From: Gemmatimonadota bacterium
Lineage (GTDB): Bacteria; Gemmatimonadota; Gemmatimonadetes; Gemmatimonadales; GWC2-71-9
Length of the DNA stretch: 26,201 bases
NCBI GenBank assembly: GCA_003222235.1
Contig: QHVD01000110.1
Span: 1 to 26,201 of the forward strand
Direction: 5' to 3'
Shown here: positions 21,504 to 26,201 of the stretch, piece after piece
Numbering within the stretch: position 1 is the first letter of the stretch
Layout of the letters: each line of letters starts with the position of its first letter
Program-made: the position numbers and the translations under genes
The notes under the pieces: generated by a model
What the model was told of the DNA's origin: nothing
Database searches by the model: none
The model's input: the letters and a program-made list of their open reading frames with translations, nothing else

Positions 21504-22082
21504 CTAAAGATTCATGTGAAATACGACCCGGCCCTTGGGCTGTTGCGAGCCCACCCGGGGCTCTATCGTCATGGCCGCACCCATCACTCTCCCGCCTCCC
21601 TTCGGCATGTCGAGGGCCATGACCATCGGTTGCTCGTGGTCCATCGGCATGAGGGCCGCGCTCTTCATGCCGCGATCCGTGATGAACCAGATCTGATAGG
21701 CTTGGTCCGGCTCGTTCGGCGCAAGGCCGTCGCAGCGGACGAGCCACCGGTGGCGGGTCGTGTCCGCGAAGATCGTAACGCCGCCCACCCGGCCGCCCGT
21801 CGTGACCGGGACCCACACCACCTTGGCGTCCGGGCTGCGCACCAACGCCAGCGTGTCCTGCAGGGAGAGCACGGCGCGCGCCAGGCGATCGCGCTCGAGC
21901 CGCAGCGTGGTCAGCGTCCGGTACCACCCGTATGCGCCGGCGCCGGCGAGCAGGACGAGCCCCGCCGCTGCAGCCAGGCGCCACGGTCGGCGGCGCGGCG
22001 CCAGGGCGCGCGCGAGCACCCGCTCCTTCAGCTCCGGACGCGGGATCTTCGGATGTGCCGCCATGCCCAGCCAGTCGGTCAT
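21504..22082 (-). CDS. RskA-type anti-sigma factor (no zinc-binding ASD seen)
   Basis: A 192-residue protein with a short cytoplasmic N-terminus (1-35), one helix (about 36-53) and an extracytoplasmic RskA-like domain (about 85-190; VVWVPVTTGGRVGGVTIFAD, YQIWFITDRGMKSAALMPMD). Its ATG overlaps the sigma factor stop by 4 bp (ATGA), the usual sigma/anti-sigma arrangement. The zinc-binding anti-sigma domain (HxxxCxxC) normally found at the N-terminus is absent; the first 35 residues hold no cysteine. Sigma binding, if any, must use a shortened helix. Membrane topology agrees with a cell-surface signal input. Confidence 0.88.
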   Translation of the reverse strand: MTDWLGMAAHPKIPRPELKERVLARALAPRRRPWRLAAAAGLVLLAGAGAYGWYRTLTTLRLERDRLARAVLSLQDTLALVRSPDAKVVWVPVTTGGRVGGVTIFADTTRHRWLVRCDGLAPNEPDQAYQIWFITDRGMKSAALMPMDHEQPMVMALDMPKGGGRVMGAAMTIEPRVGSQQPKGRVVFHMNL

Positions 22083-22678
22083 TCCATCCAGTCTTTGAGG
22101 TGTTGCAGCGCCTCCGCCAGCTTCTGCTGCGCGATCCGCAGCCTCGTCTTCACGGTGCCCAGGGGCTGGCCCGTCCGCCGGGCGATCTCGCTATGCGTCA
22201 GACCGTCGAAGTACGCGAGCAGCACCACCCGGCGCTGCTCCTCGGGGAGCGTCGCGAGGGCTGCGTGGACCTGACGATGCAGCGGCCAGCCCTGGACTGC
22301 CGCCTCGTGCGGCGGGGGCTCCGGCGCCGGGTCTCCCAGCTCGGCCGTGGTCGCCTGCTCCCAGCGCGCCGCCTTGCGCCACCAGCGGCGCCGACGCCGG
22401 AGCGCGTCCAGCGCCCGGTTGCGGGCGATGGAGAGAATCCAGGGCACGAGCGGCCCGCGTCGCGAGTCGTGCTGGTCGATGCGCGCCCACACCTGCACGA
22501 ACACGTCCCCCACCACCTCTTCCGCCTCGTCCTGGTCCTGCAGGATCCGGAAGGCGACGCCGAGCGCCCACGGGGCCAGGAGGTCGTACAACTCTCCCAG
22601 GGCCCGCTCATCGCGCGCCTTCAAGCGCCGGACGAGGGAGCGCTCGTCCTCCTGACTAAGACGTTTCGGATGGGTCAC
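22079..22678 (-). CDS. ECF RNA polymerase sigma factor (SigK/SigL-like)
   Basis: A 199-residue group IV sigma factor. Region 2 lies at about 26-98: ALGELYDLLAPWALGVAFRI, DQDEAEEVVGDVFVQVWARI, and WILSIARNRALDALRRRR for -10 recognition. Region 4 lies at about 139-190: LATLPEEQRRVVLLAYFDGL and THSEIARRTGQPLGTVKTRL, the -35 helix-turn-helix. Region 3 is absent, as expected. GTG 22678 is the first start giving a typical N-terminus (MTHPKRLSQEDERSL). It is cotranscribed with the RskA-like gene. Confidence 0.96.
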   Translation of the reverse strand: MTHPKRLSQEDERSLVRRLKARDERALGELYDLLAPWALGVAFRILQDQDEAEEVVGDVFVQVWARIDQHDSRRGPLVPWILSIARNRALDALRRRRRWWRKAARWEQATTAELGDPAPEPPPHEAAVQGWPLHRQVHAALATLPEEQRRVVLLAYFDGLTHSEIARRTGQPLGTVKTRLRIAQQKLAEALQHLKDWME

Positions 22679-22687
22679 TTAGATTCC

Positions 22688-22696
22688 CATTGTAGC
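22688..22696 (-). promoter_or_regulatory. extended -10 promoter of the sigma factor gene
   Basis: On the minus strand TGCTACAAT (extended -10, TGnTACAAT) lies 9 bases before the GTG start of the sigma gene. A start point about seven bases downstream would leave a leader of only a few bases. The -35 region is poor (CTGGCC at 17-base spacing). The AT-rich word is conspicuous in this GC-rich gap, but no start site has been mapped. Confidence 0.5.
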
Positions 22697-22838
22697 ACGG
22701 ATCCGGAGGCCGGCCAGTACCGCTCCGACGTACCGAACCGGGGATGGAGATCCATGGCGGGGCCATCTACTTCCGCGTGCGTGGTGGCGGTAGATTGGTG
22801 GTGCGGGGATCTACGAGTCGGAGAACGCGGGAGGGTGC

Positions 22839-23660
22839 ATGGCGATTGACAACGACGGCGATGCGGAGCGGTTTTCCTTCGAAGCGTTTACGCGGCATCC
22901 GTTTTTCACCGAGGTGAATCGGTGGATCGTAGAGCGGGTGATCGACCCGGGCCGGCGCAAGGTCGTCGATCTGGGGTGCGGGCCGGGCGCGGTTACCAAG
23001 CTCATCCTCGAGCACCTGGGCGATCCGCACGGCGCCCGGGTGATCGGGATCGACCCGTCCGAATCGGCCCTCGCCAGGGCCCGGGCGGCGATTCACTCCC
23101 GCGTGGTGGAGTTCATTCAGGGGAGCGCCGAGTGGGTGTCCCGCCTCGTGTCCTCCGCCGATGCCGTGGTGTTCCTGAACGCGATCCATCTCGTCGGCGA
23201 CAAGGCGCAGGTCATCGGGGAGATTCGCAAGGCCCTCAAGCGGGGCGGCGTGTTCGCGTTCAACACCACGTTTTTCAAAGGCGCCTACGTCGAGGGCACA
23301 TCGGGGTTCTGGCGGCGTTGGGTCTTGCGCGCGGTGCAGGTGCTGCGGGAGCGGGGCATCGAGGTGAAGCATTCCACGCACGCCACCGCGCGGGAATTCC
23401 TCACCGCCGACGAGTACGCCGACCTGTGCGTGAACGCGGGCTTCGCGCGACCGAGCGTCGAGCTCGTGCGCATCGAAATGCCGCCGGAAAGTCTCGAGGA
23501 CATCGGCCGGTTCTCGCTGTTCATCGAAGGGGCCTTGCCGGGCGTGCCGCTCGAAGAAGGCGCCAAGGCCCTGAAGGAAGGCTTGAAACGCGCCATCGAG
23601 GAGACCGGCCTCGACACGGTGCCGCGCAACTGGCTCGAGGGCGTGGCCGTCGCCGTCTAG
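22839..23660 (+). CDS. class I SAM-dependent methyltransferase
   Basis: A 273-residue protein starting at ATG 22839, with GGAGGG just upstream. Motif I of the Rossmann-fold methyltransferases is KVVDLGCGPGAVTKLILEHL; motif II/post I is ARVIGIDPSESALARARAAI; motif III region DAVVFLNAIHLVGDKAQVIG; then KALKRGGVFAFNTTFF, as in UbiE/COQ5-like and small-molecule methyltransferases. No signature fixes the substrate. The gene diverges from the sigma factor and converges on the ATP-grasp gene with a 6-base gap. The 156-base divergent gap holds the sigma promoter and nothing else I can name. Confidence 0.92.
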   Translation: MAIDNDGDAERFSFEAFTRHPFFTEVNRWIVERVIDPGRRKVVDLGCGPGAVTKLILEHLGDPHGARVIGIDPSESALARARAAIHSRVVEFIQGSAEWVSRLVSSADAVVFLNAIHLVGDKAQVIGEIRKALKRGGVFAFNTTFFKGAYVEGTSGFWRRWVLRAVQVLRERGIEVKHSTHATAREFLTADEYADLCVNAGFARPSVELVRIEMPPESLEDIGRFSLFIEGALPGVPLEEGAKALKEGLKRAIEETGLDTVPRNWLEGVAVAV

Positions 23661-23666
23661 CGCGCC

Positions 23667-24953
23667 CTACCCGGTGACGAATTGCAGGCGGCGGTGCGCC
23701 ATACGGAGCGCCGCCTCCACCGCCTCCGGGGTCTCGCCGCGGGCGAAGATGAAACCGGGATAGCGCGACCCTTCCGGCCACGGCACGAGCGTTTGGCCCC
23801 GATGGGCTGTGATCGCGACGTCCTCGACCAGCGGCACGGCGCGCGCCTCCGCGACGCCCCGCACCTCCCGCAGCACCCCCCCCCCCGTTCCCGGGACCGG
23901 GATCATCATTACCCCAGCGGCCCGTTGCTCCCGCTCAAGGGCCGTGAGCGGCATCCCCAGCGCGTGCCGGATGACGACCTCCTCCAGCGAGAGCGTTTCC
24001 CGTTTCGCGTTTCCCCCTTCCCGCGTCTCAAACCGTAGCACCGCCCCGCACCGCCCGCCGATCGGCCGGGCGGCGAGCTCGATGAGCCAGGCGCCGCGGT
24101 CGTTGTGCCGCAGCTCGGCGTGAACCGGCCCTTCCCTGATCCCCAAGGCCGTCACCGCCGCTTGGGCGCAGGCGGCGATCGCTCGCTCCGCGCGCTCGGG
24201 CAGGCGCGATGGCGTGACGTAGATGGTCTCCTCGAAGAAGGGACCGTCGAGCGGGTCGGGCTTGTCGAACAACGCGAGCACTCGCAGGCAGCCGTCCGCC
24301 ACCAGGCCCTCGAGTGCCACCTCGACCCCGGGGACGAAGTCTTCCACCAAGAAGTGCCGCGCGGGCTCGCCGCATGCCGCGACGTCCGGCTGCTTGAGAA
24401 TTGCTTTCAGTCGCCCGAAGGCGGACACGAAGCCGGCGCCATCATCGGCGCGCATCACGCCTCGAGAGGCCGACAGCCGCAGCGGCTTGAGGACGCAGGG
24501 GTAGCGGACCCTGTGGGCGAGCCCTGCGGGGTCCTCCTCGAGGGCATGCAGCTCGAACGCCGGCGCCGGCACGCCGTGCTCCGCCAGCAGCACTCGCTGG
24601 CGGTGCTTGTCACGCGCGGCGAGCGCGGCCGTTACTGGGTTTCCCTTGAGCTCCCTGGCGCCAAGCCGCTCCACAATCACGGCCGCGAGCACCGCCGTAT
24701 CGTCGTCCACGCCGACGACCCCGGCGATCGGGTGCTCGCGTGCGAACACGGCCGCCTGCTCCACGGCGCGGTCGAGGTGGGCGAAGTCGAGGGTCAGGAG
24801 TCCCGCGGGCTGGGACGACTCGAAGGTGCTGGGTTCATCCGACGCGACGGTCAGCGCGACCCCGAGGCGCCGTGCGGCCTCTACGAAAGCCGCCGTGCGA
24901 TACGTGGTGGTGGGAAGCAGCAGCAGGAGCCGCGGACTTGAGGGGCGCGGCAT
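23667..24953 (-). CDS. ATP-grasp domain ligase
   Basis: A 428-residue protein of the ATP-grasp superfamily, the type that joins carboxylates to amines or amino acids (carnosine synthase/PurK-like; exact substrates unknown). The N-terminal Rossmann-like part (LLLLLPTTTYRTAAFVEAAR) is followed by the ATP-grasp fold at about 115-320: KHRQRVLLAEHGVPAPAF, YPCVLKPLRLSASRGV, FLVEDFVPGVEVALEGLVAD, HAELRHNDRGAWLIELAARP. The loop RFETREGGNAKRETLSLEEV contains repeat-encoded residues (heptamers at 23996-24023). The ATG lies inside a 20-bp palindrome 10 bases after the Nfu-like stop. Tandem placement with the Nfu-like gene suggests cotranscription. Confidence 0.9.
   Translation of the reverse strand: MPRPSSPRLLLLLPTTTYRTAAFVEAARRLGVALTVASDEPSTFESSQPAGLLTLDFAHLDRAVEQAAVFAREHPIAGVVGVDDDTAVLAAVIVERLGARELKGNPVTAALAARDKHRQRVLLAEHGVPAPAFELHALEEDPAGLAHRVRYPCVLKPLRLSASRGVMRADDGAGFVSAFGRLKAILKQPDVAACGEPARHFLVEDFVPGVEVALEGLVADGCLRVLALFDKPDPLDGPFFEETIYVTPSRLPERAERAIAACAQAAVTALGIREGPVHAELRHNDRGAWLIELAARPIGGRCGAVLRFETREGGNAKRETLSLEEVVIRHALGMPLTALEREQRAAGVMMIPVPGTGGGVLREVRGVAEARAVPLVEDVAITAHRGQTLVPWPEGSRYPGFIFARGETPEAVEAALRMAHRRLQFVTG
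23996..24023. repeat. TTTCCCG-type heptamers x4 inside ATP-grasp gene
   Basis: Four heptamers (TTTCCCG, TTTCGCG, TTTCCCC, CTTCCCG) in the ATP-grasp gene encode EGGNAKRET. They belong to the same family as the three perfect copies in the zinc-ribbon/PCP_red gene. Confidence 0.8.
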
Positions 24954-24962
24954 GCCGCGCCC
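24943..24962. promoter_or_regulatory. 20-bp palindrome over the ATP-grasp start codon
   Basis: A perfect palindrome whose two GC arms of 8 bases flank CATG. It contains the ATP-grasp start codon and abuts the TAA of the upstream Nfu-like gene. In RNA it folds as an 8-bp stem with the AUG in the loop, so it could limit translation initiation unless ribosomes arrive from the upstream gene. Confidence 0.6.
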
Positions 24963-25568
24963 TTACTTCTTGGCGGCGGCGAAGTAGGGATCCGTGCCCG
25001 CTGAATGGTCGGTGATGTCGACCACGCCCTTCACTTCCGGGACGTGCTGCTGCAGCATGGCCTCGATCCCCTGGCGGAGTGTCACGTCCGCCATGCCGCA
25101 CCCCTGGCACCCGCCCCCCATGCGGAGCATCACCACGGCGTCCTGCACGTCGATGAGCTCCACCCGGCCGCCGTGGCGGGCCACCATCGGATTCACCTCG
25201 CTATCGAACAGGCCGGCGACCCGGTCGTAGAGCGTGTCATCGTCCGCGACGGCAGCCGCGGGCTTGGGAGCGATCGGCGGCGCGCCGCTCGCGAGCGCCG
25301 AGCGGATCGCCGCGCCGATGGATTTCCCGACGGCGGGCCAGGGTGTAGCACTGCCCTTCACCACCGTGATTAGGTTGCCCGACACGATGAGCTCAGCGAC
25401 GGCCGCCCCCGGGATCGCGAAGATCGCCTCGGCCAGCGGAGAGCCCTTCGCCTCCTCGGGAGAGGAAAACCGTCGCACTCCCGCCGTGTGCAGCGGTTGA
25501 CTTACCAGGAACTTGCAACGCGCGGTGTCGATCGGCTCGGCGGTGATGCGGATCTCGTCCGGGTTCAT
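24963..25568 (-). CDS. NifU/Nfu-type Fe-S scaffold protein
   Basis: A 201-residue protein. Residues about 5-95 resemble the Nfu N-terminal domain (RCKFLVSQPLHTAGVRRFSS, AEAIFAIPGAAVAELIVSGN, ITVVKG). Residues about 112-190 are the NifU C-terminal domain with GGGC154-QG-C157-GMADVTL, the cysteine pair that binds a [4Fe-4S] cluster at a dimer interface. It delivers clusters to target enzymes in the cytoplasm. The overall domain order matches human NFU1 and bacterial Nfu proteins. ATG 25568 fits the domain start. The ATP-grasp gene follows after 9 bases. Confidence 0.93.
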   Translation of the reverse strand: MNPDEIRITAEPIDTARCKFLVSQPLHTAGVRRFSSPEEAKGSPLAEAIFAIPGAAVAELIVSGNLITVVKGSATPWPAVGKSIGAAIRSALASGAPPIAPKPAAAVADDDTLYDRVAGLFDSEVNPMVARHGGRVELIDVQDAVVMLRMGGGCQGCGMADVTLRQGIEAMLQQHVPEVKGVVDITDHSAGTDPYFAAAKK

Positions 25569-25617
25569 ACCTTTAGTATCTCCCCCTGCGCCCCGAGAAG
25601 CAACGGGAGGCGAGAGG

Positions 25618-25728
25618 GCGGTATAAGGCGGTAGAGGGCGGTAGAAGACGGTAAAGGTCGCTTACCACCTCTACCGCCCTCTGCCGTCCTCTACCCTCCT
25701 CTACCGCCTTCTATCGCATCCCGCATCC
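25618..25728. repeat. 10-mer tandem arrays in inverted arrangement, plus GCATCCC pair
   Basis: Bases 25618-25660 hold about four copies of a decamer near GCGGTAGAGG. Bases 25661-25717 hold about five copies of its complement near CTACCGCCCT. The two arrays face each other with almost no loop. Two GCATCCC units follow to 25728. The arrays lie between the metE stop and the Nfu-like start and run into the 3' end of metE. On the minus strand this is upstream of nothing but downstream of metE's coding end. Confidence 0.85.
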
Positions 25729-26201
25729 CGCCCGCGGCGGCGGGGACCGGGCGCAACTGGCGCGCCGCCTGCACCATGTTCCGTAGCGACGGCAGCGTCT
25801 CGTCCCAGCCCCGTGTCTTGAGGCCGCAGTCCGGGTTGACCCAGATCTGTTGATCCGCGAGGACTTCCCGCATCCGCTGCACCGCTGCCACGATCTCGTC
25901 CACGCTCGGGACGCGGGGCGAGTGGATATCGTAAACGCCCGGCCCGATCTCGTTGGGATACCTGTATTCCTTGAACGCTTCGAGCAGCTCCGAGCCCGAG
26001 CGCGCATTCTCGATGGAAACCACGTCGGCGTCCATCCGCTCGACCACCCGGATGACGTCGTTGAACTCGCTGTAGCACATGTGCGTGTGGATCTGGGTGG
26101 CGTCCTGCACGCCGCCCGTCGCCAGCCGGAAGGCGTTCACCGCCCACTCGAGGTAGTCGGCCCACTCGGCCCGGCGCAGCGGCAACCCCTCCCGGAGCGC
26201 C
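25691..26201 (-). CDS. metE: cobalamin-independent methionine synthase, C-terminal part (5' end outside window)
   Basis: About 170 C-terminal residues of a protein usually near 760. The zinc and catalytic signatures are present: IHTHMCYSEFND (His and Cys zinc ligands), VVSIENARS (Glu ligand), and WVNPDCGLKTRGW (Cys ligand). The enzyme transfers a methyl group from methyltetrahydropteroyl-glutamate to homocysteine. The frame is open to the right window edge. After the expected end near MVQAARQL the protein continues with about 20 low-complexity residues; the last of these (MRDAIEGGRGG) are encoded by GCATCCC heptamers and the decamer array, so the stop codon lies in repeat DNA. Confidence 0.95.
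   Translation of the reverse strand, partial: ALREGLPLRRAEWADYLEWAVNAFRLATGGVQDATQIHTHMCYSEFNDVIRVVERMDADVVSIENARSGSELLEAFKEYRYPNEIGPGVYDIHSPRVPSVDEIVAAVQRMREVLADQQIWVNPDCGLKTRGWDETLPSLRNMVQAARQLRPVPAAAGGMRDAIEGGRGG

Overview
The window is GC-rich, gene-dense chromosomal DNA, almost all on the minus strand. It comes from an aerobic, probably Gram-negative-type bacterium. Gene content and style (caa3/aa3-like oxidase operon, PCP_red-domain proteins, RskA/ECF pair, heptamer repeats) fit an environmental Gemmatimonadota-like lineage or a relative such as Methylomirabilota/Rokubacteria. That placement is inference; there is no rRNA or tRNA to settle it.

Layout. A 3' fragment of transketolase (+) occupies 1-1324. 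From about 20886 down to 1341 the minus strand carries 21 co-directional genes, most joined by ATGA, GTGA or TGATG overlaps. In order of transcription they are: a Mrp-like P-loop ATPase; a zinc-ribbon PCP_red protein; a small ferredoxin; a double-USP protein with two PCP_red-like domains; a radical SAM/SPASM protein with a C-terminal PCP_red-like domain, interrupted by an in-frame TGA; a CydA-like membrane protein with no CydB; two membrane-anchored c-type cytochromes; a diheme cytochrome c fused to an ethylbenzene-dehydrogenase-type heme-binding domain; a cupredoxin-like secreted protein; cytochrome c oxidase subunits II, I, III and IV; heme O synthase (ctaB); two tiny membrane proteins; a HemQ-Rieske fusion; hemE; hemH; and a shortened hemG/hemY.

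How they work together. The last four genes make a coproporphyrin-dependent heme set (uroporphyrinogen decarboxylase, oxidase, ferrochelatase, coproheme decarboxylase). CtaB converts heme b to heme o for the A1-type heme-copper oxidase. The c-type cytochromes and the cupredoxin are plausible electron carriers. The upstream CydA-like/cytochrome c block looks like a second, undescribed-looking redox complex. The Mrp/PCP_red/ferredoxin/USP/radical SAM block may be its maturation or regulatory module; this is inference.

To the right, greA (+) diverges from the Mrp-like gene across a perfect 28-bp inverted repeat. It converges on an RskA-type anti-sigma factor and its ECF sigma factor (-). A SAM methyltransferase (+) converges on an ATP-grasp ligase (-), which follows a NifU/Nfu-type Fe-S scaffold protein (-). 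The right edge holds the 3' end of metE (-).

A recurring feature is short degenerate tandem repeats, mostly 7-mers, often paired as inverted arrays. They sit between genes and run into coding sequence at a signal peptide, C-terminal tails and interdomain linkers. No CRISPR array, tRNA, rRNA, insertion sequence or phage gene was seen. No stretch over 300 bases lacks a gene.
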